A stretch of DNA of 64,000 nt from Roseibium porphyridii (lineage in GTDB: Bacteria; Pseudomonadota; Alphaproteobacteria; Rhizobiales; Stappiaceae), in the NCBI RefSeq assembly GCF_026191725.2, contig NZ_CP120863.1, forward strand, positions 2,894,001 through 2,958,000, given 5' to 3'. The position numbers and the translations under genes were made by a program. Each line of letters starts with the position of its first letter. The first letter of the stretch is position 1. Of the stretch, positions 54,884-62,956 are shown piece by piece. The notes below the pieces were generated by a model. That model did no database searches, was not told the DNA's origin, and worked only from the letters and a program-made list of their open reading frames with translations.

Positions 54884-55816
54884 ATGATCAAATCACTGAA
54901 GACATTCGTGGCTGTTGCCGCGGTTTCGCTGATCAGTTCTGCAGCGGTTGCGGAAGAGTTGCGCATTGGCACTGCGTCGCTGGGTGGCGCGTTTTACCCC
55001 ATGGGACAAAGCATCTCCAATGTCGTCAACAAGCATGCGGGCGAGGGGATTTCGATGGTTCCGATCGTGACCGGCGGTTCGGTGCAGAACCCCAATCTGA
55101 TCGCTTCGGGTGAGGTCGAGATTGCTATCACGAACAACAATCTTGCGGTGCTTGCGACAAAAGGGGCTGGACCTTACAAGGCGGCAGGACCAATAGATAT
55201 TGGCGCGGTGGCTGCACTCCATCCGTCCGTGTTGCACATGATGGTACTTGCCGACAGCGACATCCAGACGCTTGAGGACCTGAAGGGCAAGCGCGTTGCA
55301 GTTGGTCCGGCCGGGGGCGGGACGCTAGGATTTGTGAACTTTCTGTTCCCGCTGCATGGCATGTCCATCGATGACATCACGCCCAGCTTCGTCTCCTATT
55401 CTGACGGCTTCAGCCAGCTCACCGATGGCACGGTGGATGCCACGCTGGCACTTTCCGGATTTCCGGCAGGCGCGGTGATGCAGGCAACAGCTGGCGCAGA
55501 TCTCCGGTTCATTTCTTTCTCTGAAGGAATGCTGGACAAGGCGCTTGAAGCAAATGGAGCATTTGTTGCTGTTGAAGTGCCAGCCGATGTTTATGGCACA
55601 GCTGAGCCTGGCACTGTGATCGGGGTGAACAACATGCTGATTGCCCCCAATGACATGGATGCTGCGACCGTTCAGGCAGTGACCTCGGCAATTTTCGAGA
55701 ACCTTGATGAACTGAAAGCAGAAAACGCCAACGCGCGTCAGATCGATCCGGCGATGTCGTTGAACCTGGCGATCCCGCTGCATCCGGGCGCCAAGGCGTA
55801 TTTCGACAGCAAGTAG
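54884..55816 (+). CDS. TAXI-family TRAP transporter solute-binding protein
   Basis: Periplasmic binding protein of a tripartite ATP-independent transporter. From the ATG at 54884 (GGGAGG 6 nt upstream) the product is 310 residues with a signal peptide cleaved after AVA (residue 23). Mature start EELRIGTASLGGAFYPMGQSI is diagnostic for the TAXI type (TRAP-associated extracytoplasmic immunogenic), followed by EIAITNNNLAVLATKG and KRVAVGPAGGGTLGF. The ligand is unknown; characterised TAXI proteins bind small carboxylates such as glutamate or 2-oxoglutarate. The fused permease gene follows after 51 nt. Confidence 0.93.
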   Translation: MIKSLKTFVAVAAVSLISSAAVAEELRIGTASLGGAFYPMGQSISNVVNKHAGEGISMVPIVTGGSVQNPNLIASGEVEIAITNNNLAVLATKGAGPYKAAGPIDIGAVAALHPSVLHMMVLADSDIQTLEDLKGKRVAVGPAGGGTLGFVNFLFPLHGMSIDDITPSFVSYSDGFSQLTDGTVDATLALSGFPAGAVMQATAGADLRFISFSEGMLDKALEANGAFVAVEVPADVYGTAEPGTVIGVNNMLIAPNDMDAATVQAVTSAIFENLDELKAENANARQIDPAMSLNLAIPLHPGAKAYFDSK

Positions 55817-55867
55817 TCACCCACCGATGGTTGGGGGGATGCGCCCCCAACCGGTCAGGATCCAGCT

Positions 55868-57757
55868 TTGACTTGGCTATCCCGCTATTTGACCGTGCAA
55901 AACGGCGTCTTTGCCGCTGGCTTTGCGCTTGGCGCTTATCATCTACTCGTCGTGTCGGGCGTGATTGCAATCTCGACCATGCCGATGCGCGTGACGCATG
56001 TGATGCTTGCGCTTTCACTGTTGTTCGTCATCAAACCGGCGAGCCAGAAACTGGCAGGAACAAAGGTCAATGCCGTCTTGACCGTCCTGTTGGTTGCTGC
56101 GGCGGTCGGGGCAAGCGTTTGGATGTTGATGCGCTGGAAAGCGATTGCGTTCAGTGGTGGAATAACCACCGACACCGATTTTGCTGCCGGTGTCGTGCTT
56201 TTGATCATCGTCTTTGAGGCTGCCCGGCGCGGGATCGGGCTGATCCTGGCCGCAATCACATTCGTTTTCTTTCTCTACCCTTTTGCCGCGCCTTATTTAC
56301 CGGGAGTGCTGGAAGGACGTGGCTCAACGTTGGAACGGATCGTTGTAGTCCTGACGACAGATACTGCCGGTATTTATGGTATTCCGGTCGGTGTGGCCGC
56401 GACCTATATCATCGTCTTCACGATATTTGGGGCGCTCCTGTCGAATTTTGGCGCGGGCGACTTCTTCTTTCAATTGTCGGTGCGCAGCACGCGCGGCCTT
56501 CGAGCTGCGTCCGCCAAAGCTGCTGTTTTGTTCTCGACGCTTATCGGCATGGTCAGCGGGTCGGCTGCGGGCAATGTTGCGGTTACGGGAACCGTGACGA
56601 TCCCGATCATGAAGCGCGAAGGCTATGCGCCTCATCAGGCTGCCTCGATCGAAGCTGTTGCCTCTACAGGGGGGCAGATCATGCCACCGGTGATGGGAGC
56701 GGCGGCGTTCATCATGGCCGAGATCGTGGGCGTGCCATACACCTCTGTGATGGCAGCTGCGATCTTGCCGGCACTTTTGTTCTTTGGATCAGCCTTCGTG
56801 GTCGTTCACCTGCAGGCGATAAAATCCGGGATCGCGCCGAACACGAGCACAACAACAAGCGAAGAGCCGCTATCGAGGGCGTTGCTGAAGGGAGCGCCGT
56901 TCATAGCGGCCTTTGGCACGCTGATCACGATGATGCTGATGGGTTATTCGCCGTTCATGGCCTCTCTCTGGGCGATGCTGGTCCTGATTGTCGGTGACGT
57001 CGTTCGCAATCGTAAAATCGACATGGAATTTGCCTGGAAAATCGTCACTTCCATTTCCGAAGGCGCACGCTCGGTGGTCACTATTTCAGCCGCCTGTGCA
57101 GCCGCGGGGATCATTGCCGGTGTCCTTGGTGTGACAGGGCTTGGATCGAAGATCGCCACGCTGATCGATCTGGCTTCCGGCGGTTATCTTCTTCTGGCGT
57201 TGTTCTTCACCATGGTGACGTCCATCATTCTCGGGATGGGGTTGCCGACCACGGCGGCTTACCTGATCCTGGCAACAGTTGTCGCGCCAGCCCTTGTGAA
57301 ACTGGGCGTGCCCGTCCTCACAGCGCATTTCTTTGTGTTTTACTATGGATGCATCTCAACCATTACACCGCCTGTGGCCCTTGCTTCCTATGTGGCAGGA
57401 GGCATTGCCGGAGCAGATGTCAACAAGGTTGGCTGGACTGCGGCAAGCTACGCGGCGACCTCCTTTGTTCTGCCGTTTGCGTTTGTTTATGGCCCCGGGC
57501 TTTTGATGAACGCGTCCTTGGTTGCCAATGCAGCCGCAGTCGTCACTGCTGCAATCGGCACCTTCGCTATTGCGGTTGCCATCATTGGAACACTCAGCCG
57601 GCCATTGTCAGCATCAGCTCGCGCTTTGGCCGCTGCTGCAGGACTCTGCCTTTTGTTCCAGGGGTGGCTCAGCGCAGTCATCGGAATTCTATTGTTCCTT
57701 GCGGTTGTCGCAATAGACCGCACTCAATCTGCAACCTCAAATCCAAAGAGAACCTGA
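55868..57757 (+). CDS. Fused TRAP permease (DctQ-DctM type)
   Basis: Membrane unit of the TAXI-TRAP transporter, 629 residues with about 16 predicted helices. The DctQ-like part is N-terminal; the DctM-like part carries SGSAAGNVAVTGTVTIPIMK, STGGQIMPPVMGAAAFIMAE and GMGLPTTAAYLILATVVAPA. Start is TTG with CAGGA 7 nt upstream; no better ATG exists near. Fusion of the two subunits is usual for TAXI systems. Overlaps the cupin gene by one base (TGATG). Confidence 0.92.
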   Translation: MTWLSRYLTVQNGVFAAGFALGAYHLLVVSGVIAISTMPMRVTHVMLALSLLFVIKPASQKLAGTKVNAVLTVLLVAAAVGASVWMLMRWKAIAFSGGITTDTDFAAGVVLLIIVFEAARRGIGLILAAITFVFFLYPFAAPYLPGVLEGRGSTLERIVVVLTTDTAGIYGIPVGVAATYIIVFTIFGALLSNFGAGDFFFQLSVRSTRGLRAASAKAAVLFSTLIGMVSGSAAGNVAVTGTVTIPIMKREGYAPHQAASIEAVASTGGQIMPPVMGAAAFIMAEIVGVPYTSVMAAAILPALLFFGSAFVVVHLQAIKSGIAPNTSTTTSEEPLSRALLKGAPFIAAFGTLITMMLMGYSPFMASLWAMLVLIVGDVVRNRKIDMEFAWKIVTSISEGARSVVTISAACAAAGIIAGVLGVTGLGSKIATLIDLASGGYLLLALFFTMVTSIILGMGLPTTAAYLILATVVAPALVKLGVPVLTAHFFVFYYGCISTITPPVALASYVAGGIAGADVNKVGWTAASYAATSFVLPFAFVYGPGLLMNASLVANAAAVVTAAIGTFAIAVAIIGTLSRPLSASARALAAAAGLCLLFQGWLSAVIGILLFLAVVAIDRTQSATSNPKRT

Positions 57758-58338
57758 TGCAGCACAGAGAGTTTCGGCGCGTTGTCACCGGACATGATGC
57801 CAACGGCATCGCCATTATCGAGAGCGATGAGATCGCAACCCAGGTCCTTGAGCGGCCAAACCGCCCGGGTGTACGTCTCACAAATTTCTGGCTGACCGAT
57901 CAGACCCCGGCCGAGTATGACGGACCGACCGAGACATGCACGGGACCGTTCATTTTGCATCCTCCCAAGGATGGCACGGTTTTTCGCTGTGTCGAATTCA
58001 TGCCGGAAGACCCTGAGGTGATGGCAAAGCTCTCTAGCGAGGATGGTGCTGCTGCCTTTGCTGAGATGGGGGCGGGTGCCAATGTCGTGCAAGGAGGGCG
58101 TCATCCATGGATGCACCGCACCGATTCAGTGGACTATGGGATCGTTCTGTCCGGTGAGATCTGGATGTTGATGGATGAAGAAAAAGAGGATGTTCATCTC
58201 AAGGCCGGTGATGTGGTTGTGCAACGTGGAACCAATCACGCCTGGGCGAACCGCGGCACGGAACCGTGCACGATCATGTTCATCCTGATCGATGGTGTCG
58301 CAAAGGCCGGTGAAGGAAAGGGTATTCCGCCACGCTGA
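57757..58338 (+). CDS. Cupin-domain protein coupled to the TRAP transporter
   Basis: The 193 residues have a C-terminal single cupin barrel (about 115-185): HRTDSVDYGIVLSGEIWMLM, then VHLKAGDVVVQRGTNHAWAN. Motif 1 has only one of the usual metal ligands (HR...VDYGIVLSGE), motif 2 ends in NHAWANRG. Its ATG shares a base with the permease stop, so the two are translationally coupled. The reaction is unknown; such cupins often act on, or sense, the transported acid. The upstream larger frame in the same register lies inside the permease gene and is not real. Confidence 0.88.
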   Translation: MQHREFRRVVTGHDANGIAIIESDEIATQVLERPNRPGVRLTNFWLTDQTPAEYDGPTETCTGPFILHPPKDGTVFRCVEFMPEDPEVMAKLSSEDGAAAFAEMGAGANVVQGGRHPWMHRTDSVDYGIVLSGEIWMLMDEEKEDVHLKAGDVVVQRGTNHAWANRGTEPCTIMFILIDGVAKAGEGKGIPPR

Positions 58339-58592
58339 CGGCATGAAAGGGGCGGCTTTCCTCTGTGCAGTGCCAACCTGCGCTCGGAAGTTCCCCTGAA
58401 GGACATTTGTGCGGGTCAACGCAATTGAGCAAGCTGAGACCTCCACCGGAGTGCAGTCCTGCGGCGAAAGACCGGCAAGGGCGAGCTCAAAAACACGCGT
58501 CAGTTCGATAGAAATGCGATCAAAAGATTCACGTTGTGAAAAGGACTGCCCGCTTATGGCATAAGAAGGGCCATGACAATGAGGTGTGTTCT

Positions 58593-59006
58593 GTGGGCAA
58601 GAAATTGAAACGGAGGCAGTCGCTGGATGAAATCCTGGCGTCATGTTCCGATACGCTTTTCCCCGCCGAGCTTGGCGTTGCGCCCGTGACGGTCGATAGC
58701 CGCGATGCCGATGGGGATACGCCTCTTCATGTGTTGGCTCGACGTGGCAACAACTATGGCATTGAAAGGCTGATTGAGGCAGGCGCTGACGTCAATGCGG
58801 TCGGAGACATGTCGGAGACGCCGCTCCATATCGCCTTGCATAAGAGAAACATTGTTGCGGTTGAGCTGCTTCTCAATGCAGGCGCAGGTGTCTCGTTGGT
58901 CTCGGAATTCGGCCAATCACCACAGAATATCGCAAATGATCTCGGCAGTGAGTTTAGAGCCTTGCTGAGGCGAAAAGCCGGAGCCAAGCCTGCCTACCAG
59001 GAGTGA
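58593..59006 (+). CDS. Small ankyrin-repeat protein
   Basis: Predicted cytosolic protein of 137 residues with two to three ankyrin repeats (about 45-110): DGDTPLHVLARRGNNYGIER, EAGADVNAVGDMSETPLHIA and VAVELLLNAGAGVSLV. The GTG at 58593 has GAGG 8 nt upstream; alternatives are GTG 58584 and 58536. No partner gene is identifiable; ankyrins are protein-binding scaffolds. Confidence 0.78.
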   Translation: MGKKLKRRQSLDEILASCSDTLFPAELGVAPVTVDSRDADGDTPLHVLARRGNNYGIERLIEAGADVNAVGDMSETPLHIALHKRNIVAVELLLNAGAGVSLVSEFGQSPQNIANDLGSEFRALLRRKAGAKPAYQE

Positions 59007-59202
59007 CAAGTTTTTGGTCCTGATGTGATGCCGCGCTTTGCCGTCAATGTGAACGGGTTGTCTGCCTTCAAAGACGCATTGTGGCGAACGACCATCGCAG
59101 CTACATTCTTGCCCGGTTTTGGTGACAGGCTTGCTCGTGTCGAGCTTCTCTCTTCACTGGGCCGTCAAGGTCACTTAAAAAACACTTTTTTAGGAGGCCG
59201 TT

Positions 59203-59781
59203 ATGTTCAAATCTGTTTCTGGAACAGTTCTTTCGCTTATTGTTGCTGTTTCCTCATTAGCCTTCTCCACGCATGTTGGTGCCGAGACAAAGACGATAGC
59301 ACCCAGCGCCGTTTCAGGCATGGTGACCGCTCCCGTTGACGGCGACATTTATCGCTACAAGGCGGTGCTGGCAGACAGTGAAGAGGGAGCTGATCTCTAC
59401 ATATTTACGGATGCGGGAGACGGGTGGACACAGAACGTCTATGCAAAGGACATTGTCTGGCGGGGTGGTATCGGCCAAGAACCCTGGATCGAGGCGACTG
59501 AGAAAGGCGCTCTCAAGGTCTATTCGGAGAACATTTCAATAGGGCGCAATCGTTGGGAACAGATCCTGACCATAGTCTATCGCAAGGGTCGGTTTCTGGT
59601 CGCCGGATACACCTATACCTATTACGATACGCTTGATCCGGACAGTAACGGCATTTGCGATGTCAATTTGCTGACCGGCAAAGGCGAGCTGAATGACAAG
59701 ACCTTTCGAACGAGTTTGAAAGCGCTGCCGGTTGGGGAGTGGACAATGGATACCCGTCCGTCCGAATGCGATGAAAACTAA
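59203..59781 (+). CDS. Secreted protein of unknown function
   Basis: The 192 residues have a signal peptide (MFKSVSGTVLSLIVAVSSLA, cleaved near VGA/E at residue 27-28) and a β-rich mature part with GDGWTQNVYAKDIVWRGGIG and GRFLVAGYTYTYYDTLDPDS. Two Cys (CDVN and RPSECDEN) could form a disulfide. TTAGGAGGCCGTT gives an excellent ribosome-binding site. I do not recognise the family. Confidence 0.78.
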   Translation: MFKSVSGTVLSLIVAVSSLAFSTHVGAETKTIAPSAVSGMVTAPVDGDIYRYKAVLADSEEGADLYIFTDAGDGWTQNVYAKDIVWRGGIGQEPWIEATEKGALKVYSENISIGRNRWEQILTIVYRKGRFLVAGYTYTYYDTLDPDSNGICDVNLLTGKGELNDKTFRTSLKALPVGEWTMDTRPSECDEN

Positions 59782-59836
59782 GCTTGGGTGTCCAACCACA
59801 TTCCCAGCTCCATTGCCTTTGAAAGAAGAAGCTTAA

Positions 59837-60160
59837 ATGCACTCAAAGCGGATGCGGCGATCTCTGGCACTTTGCCTGGTCTTGCTGACAGGCCTCGCGG
59901 AAGGATCAACAGCGATTGCTCAAAGCCTCTCGACCAATCCAGGGCGTTTCGGTGCGATGACGTGTCAGCAGCTCTGGTATGTGGAGCAGGAAGTTCTGGC
60001 TGAAGGGCGTGTGTGTTTGAAAACGGAAAGGGCGCGACGCGCATTCAGTCGGGCAGAGCGTTGTATTTCAGATGATGAAGACATTTTGCCGACAAGGGCG
60101 CGAGGTTATCTGGAGACCCTCAGAGAGGTTGCGAGAGGCAAGAACTGCCGTGGCTTTTAA
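59837..60160 (+). CDS. Small secreted YARHG-like protein
   Basis: The 107 residues have a signal peptide (cleaved near AIA/Q, residue 28) and a compact C-terminal module MTCQQLWYVEQEVLAEGRVC followed by LKTERARRAFSRAERC. This resembles a YARHG-type module (extracellular, often peptidoglycan-associated), though the key YARHG tyrosines are changed. Confidence in the family is low, but the gene structure is good. Confidence 0.68.
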   Translation: MHSKRMRRSLALCLVLLTGLAEGSTAIAQSLSTNPGRFGAMTCQQLWYVEQEVLAEGRVCLKTERARRAFSRAERCISDDEDILPTRARGYLETLREVARGKNCRGF

Positions 60161-60340
60161 GGCTGTTAAGACCTGCTGCTGAAAATGTCTTTTCTCGCCG
60201 AGCGGCCTGGGAAGTTCTATCCAAGTCTGTGGACCGGCTGAGTTTTTGCGGTAGCGCTTTGTGCCGTCTGACGCTAGTTCTTGACGACAGTGCGGCGCTG
60301 GGCGTTGCGGGCAGTTCGTCTGAGGAGTGGGAGGCGCCGG

Positions 60341-61756
60341 ATGAGTGAAGCAGCTGAGCTTGACGTTCGAACCACGCCCGATCCTGTCATTCCCGTTCGC
60401 GACGAGGAAGAACGCCTCAATCCTGACTTCATCGTTGCTGTCGAAGCCGCCATCAAGGCGCATGATACGTATGGACTGAGACAGCTTGCAGGCGACTTGC
60501 ACGAGGCCGATACAGGCGACCTGCTTGAGACGCTGAACGGCGATGACCGTGCGGAATTCATTCAACTGCTCGGAGATGAATTCGACTATACGGCACTGAC
60601 CGAGACCGACGAGGCCGTGCGCCTGCAAGTGTTGGAAGATCTGCCGCACGAGGTTATCGCAGAAGGTCTGGAAGATCTCGATTCAGACGATGCCGTCTAC
60701 ATTCTGGAAGACCTCGATGAGGACGACCAGGCGGCAATTCTGGAAGAGCTGCCATACGCCGACAGAGCCCAGCTGAAAAAGGCGCTTGATTATCCCGAAG
60801 ACAGTGCCGGACGGCGCATGCAGAGCGAATTCATCGCGGTGGCGCAGTTCTGGACCGTCGGTCAGACCATCGACTACATGCGCGAAGCCCGGGACCTTCC
60901 AGACAGCTTTTATGAAATCTATGTCGTTGATCCAGCGTTCAAAATGCTTGGGTCAGTTCACCTGGACAAGATCCTGCGGACCAAGCGGGCGCGGAAGGTG
61001 ACGGAGATCATGGAAGAGAGTCGCCAGGCGGTTCTTGCGACCGAGGATCAGGAGGAAGTTGCCAGGCGCTTTGAGCGCTACAATCTAGTTTCCTCGGCAG
61101 TTGTGGATGAAAATGACCGTCTGGTCGGCGTGCTGACGGTTGATGACATTGTCGACGTCATTCAGGAGGAGGCAGAAGAAGACCTTCGAGCGCTGGCGGG
61201 TGTTGGCGATGAGGAAATCTCAGATGATGTGGTCACCATTGCGCGCTCGCGTCTCGCCTGGCTGGTTGTCAATCTTGGAACCGCGGTTCTGGCATCTGTG
61301 GTGATCGCACTGTTTGAAGAGACGATCGAAGCCATGGTTGCTCTTGCCGTTCTGATGCCCATTGTGGCGTCCATGGGTGGGAATGCCGGAACGCAAACCA
61401 TGACCGTTGCAGTGCGCGGTATTGCCACTCAGGAGCTCAGCGCCCGAAATCTTCTCCGCGTTCTCAATCGTGAAATCCTTGTGAGCGCAGTCAATGGATT
61501 GGCATTGGCTGTGCTTATCGGTATCACAGCCTGGCTCTGGTTTGCCAGTCCAGGTCTGGGGATCGTGATCGCCGGCGCAATCATCATAAACATGTTGTTT
61601 GCCGGACTTTCCGGCCTGTTGATCCCGATTGTACTCGATCGGATGAATGTCGACCCCGCAATTGCATCGAGCGTGTTCGTCACCACCGTGACGGACGTTG
61701 TTGGCTTCTTTGCTTTTCTCGGGATTGCAGCGCTGTGGTTCGGGCTGCCGCTTTAG
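60341..61756 (+). CDS. mgtE: MgtE-type magnesium transporter (second copy)
   Basis: Paralog of the gene at 33734-35158. From the ATG at 60341 (GGAGG 6 nt upstream) the product is 471 residues. The N domain (about 25-155) includes LEDLDSDDAVYILEDLDEDD, CBS domains follow (about 160-285, with DQEEVARRFERYNLVSSAVV) and five TM helices (about 315-471). The canonical pore signature VDPAIASSVFVTTVTDVVGF and MGGNAGTQTMTVAVRG are fully kept. The frame upstream to 60281 adds 20 residues with no ribosome-binding site. Confidence 0.95.
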   Translation: MSEAAELDVRTTPDPVIPVRDEEERLNPDFIVAVEAAIKAHDTYGLRQLAGDLHEADTGDLLETLNGDDRAEFIQLLGDEFDYTALTETDEAVRLQVLEDLPHEVIAEGLEDLDSDDAVYILEDLDEDDQAAILEELPYADRAQLKKALDYPEDSAGRRMQSEFIAVAQFWTVGQTIDYMREARDLPDSFYEIYVVDPAFKMLGSVHLDKILRTKRARKVTEIMEESRQAVLATEDQEEVARRFERYNLVSSAVVDENDRLVGVLTVDDIVDVIQEEAEEDLRALAGVGDEEISDDVVTIARSRLAWLVVNLGTAVLASVVIALFEETIEAMVALAVLMPIVASMGGNAGTQTMTVAVRGIATQELSARNLLRVLNREILVSAVNGLALAVLIGITAWLWFASPGLGIVIAGAIIINMLFAGLSGLLIPIVLDRMNVDPAIASSVFVTTVTDVVGFFAFLGIAALWFGLPL

Positions 61757-61796
61757 CCTTCCGTCATGCTGTTTAATAGGGATAGCGATCGGCGGA

Positions 61797-61826
61797 AAAG
61801 GCTGCGTTCGTTCGAGCGCAGCCTTT
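61797..61826. terminator. Terminator between convergent mgtE and DUF1330 genes
   Basis: AAAGGCTGCG (61797-61806) and CGCAGCCTTT (61817-61826), a perfect 10-bp stem with a 10-nt loop. The CTCTCTCTC flank on the right is pyrimidine rich, and the complementary strand ends with TTTT. It probably serves both genes. Confidence 0.7.
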
Positions 61827-61831
61827 CTCTC

Positions 61832-62272
61832 TCAGTCACCGCATACCAGGACTTTCTGGCGTTCGCAGGCGGCCGTGCGGTGGTGAAATGCGCCGCGATA
61901 GGTTTCGTCGGAATAGAGCGCGATCAACGCATCGAGGTTCGGATAGGACCCGATGGCGATCAGGTCCCAGTCTTCGTCTTCACCCATGAACATTCCCTGA
62001 TAGGGGCCAACGTATAGGAAGTTCCCGCCAGCTCGCTCCATGGCCGGCATGCTGACAGAAGCATAGTCTGAAAAGGCCTCCTGACCGGTCGACCCGGTTT
62101 GGCCCTCGGAATATTCGGCTTTGGGCCGTAATTTGAAGAAGTTGATCAGGGTGACGGGGTGATCGGCTGGCCTATCCAGGAGTTGAGACCATTGGTTTTC
62201 GGTTGGGCAAGCACCGTCGCTGCCCGATCCATACCAGGACGTGAATTGAGTTACCTGTTGGTTGACGTTCAT
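61832..62272 (-). CDS. DUF1330-family protein
   Basis: Small ferredoxin-like-fold protein, 146 residues from the ATG at 62272 with GGAGATT 7 nt upstream; the longer frame would add ten residues with no ribosome-binding site. Diagnostic parts are FFKLRPKAEYSEG, GGNFLYVGPYQGMFMG, WDLIAIGSYPNLDALIALYS and the C-terminal HHRTAACERQKVLVC. Family function is undefined. It is divergent from a TetR gene with shared operator boxes, suggesting it is the repressor target. Confidence 0.85.
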   Translation of the reverse strand: MNVNQQVTQFTSWYGSGSDGACPTENQWSQLLDRPADHPVTLINFFKLRPKAEYSEGQTGSTGQEAFSDYASVSMPAMERAGGNFLYVGPYQGMFMGEDEDWDLIAIGSYPNLDALIALYSDETYRGAFHHRTAACERQKVLVCGD

Positions 62273-62285
62273 GTGCAATCTCCAT

Positions 62286-62328
62286 AACTTTACATGTGTC
62301 AAATTGCAGGAAACTTTACACGTGTCAA
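62286..62328. promoter_or_regulatory. Tandem operator boxes between DUF1330 and tetR genes
   Basis: Two near-identical 17-mers, AACTTTACATGTGTCAA (62286-62302) and AACTTTACACGTGTCAA (62312-62328), differing at one base and spaced 26 bp start to start. Each contains a palindromic core (ACATGT; ACACGTGT). They lie between the two divergent genes and overlap the TetR start region, the expected position for an autoregulated TetR operator. On the minus strand each box also contains TTGACA, a possible -35. Confidence 0.72.
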
Positions 62329-62927
62329 GTCAATCTAGGGTGCAGAGAACCCGCACTGAAATTCTCGACAGCGCCTGGACTCTGATTTCAGAAAGGGGGG
62401 CAGAGGTCTCGATTGCTGAAATAGCGAAGGCTTCAGACATCAGCCGTCAATCCGTCTACGACCACTTCGGCTCAAGAGGTGGGTTGATCCTGGCATTGGT
62501 GCGCAGGGCTGACGAGCGGCTTGATATCGAAGCGAAATTGTTTTCTGCGTTCAAGACAGCGGACCCTGAAGAACGCCTGAAGGCAACCATCAGTGTCTGG
62601 ATCCAGTTTGTTCAGGAAATATTTCCCGTTGCGACCGACCTGATACGCCTCAGAGCGACCGACGAAGACGCTTCTCTTGCGTGGGAGGACCGGATGTCGG
62701 AACTGCGCGAATGGCTGCTTGAACTCACGCGAACCCTGGAACAAGACAGGGCTTTGCAACCGACCTGGTCCGCCAAGGAAGCCTCAGAGTATTTGTGGGC
62801 GTCTTTCAGTGTTCAGATGTGGGGACTGCTGACGCAGGATTGCGGTTGGCAAAGGGGCGTTGCTCAAGACGTTCTGATGCGAACGATTTGTCAGGCCTTG
62901 TTGCGCCCGACAACAAGGCCTGTCTGA
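62322..62927 (+). CDS. TetR-family transcriptional regulator
   Basis: One-component repressor, 201 residues. The N-terminal helix-turn-helix (about 5-55) reads TRTEILDSAWTLISERGAEV and IAEIAKASDISRQSVYDHFG; the variable ligand domain follows. GTG 62322 is chosen with AGGAAA 9 nt upstream; an ATG at 62271 is an alternative that would overlap the operator boxes. The C terminus overlaps a 12-bp perfect hairpin. Confidence 0.87.
   Translation: MSSQSRVQRTRTEILDSAWTLISERGAEVSIAEIAKASDISRQSVYDHFGSRGGLILALVRRADERLDIEAKLFSAFKTADPEERLKATISVWIQFVQEIFPVATDLIRLRATDEDASLAWEDRMSELREWLLELTRTLEQDRALQPTWSAKEASEYLWASFSVQMWGLLTQDCGWQRGVAQDVLMRTICQALLRPTTRPV
62892..62922. terminator. Hairpin inside the 3' end of the tetR gene
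   Basis: CAGGCCTTGTTG (62892-62903) and CAACAAGGCCTG (62911-62922), perfect 12 bp, loop CGCCCGA. It lies inside the last codons of tetR, ending 5 nt before its stop. No U tract follows, so it may be a stability or Rho-dependent element for the convergent tetR and ohrR transcripts. Confidence 0.5.
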
Positions 62928-62956
62928 TATTCCGAGAGCAGACTTCCTGAAAGATG

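Noticed and set aside
57349..57756. Long N-terminal extension of the cupin frame
   Set aside because: It lies wholly inside the TRAP permease gene in another frame; the ATG at 57757 with stop-start overlap is the real start.
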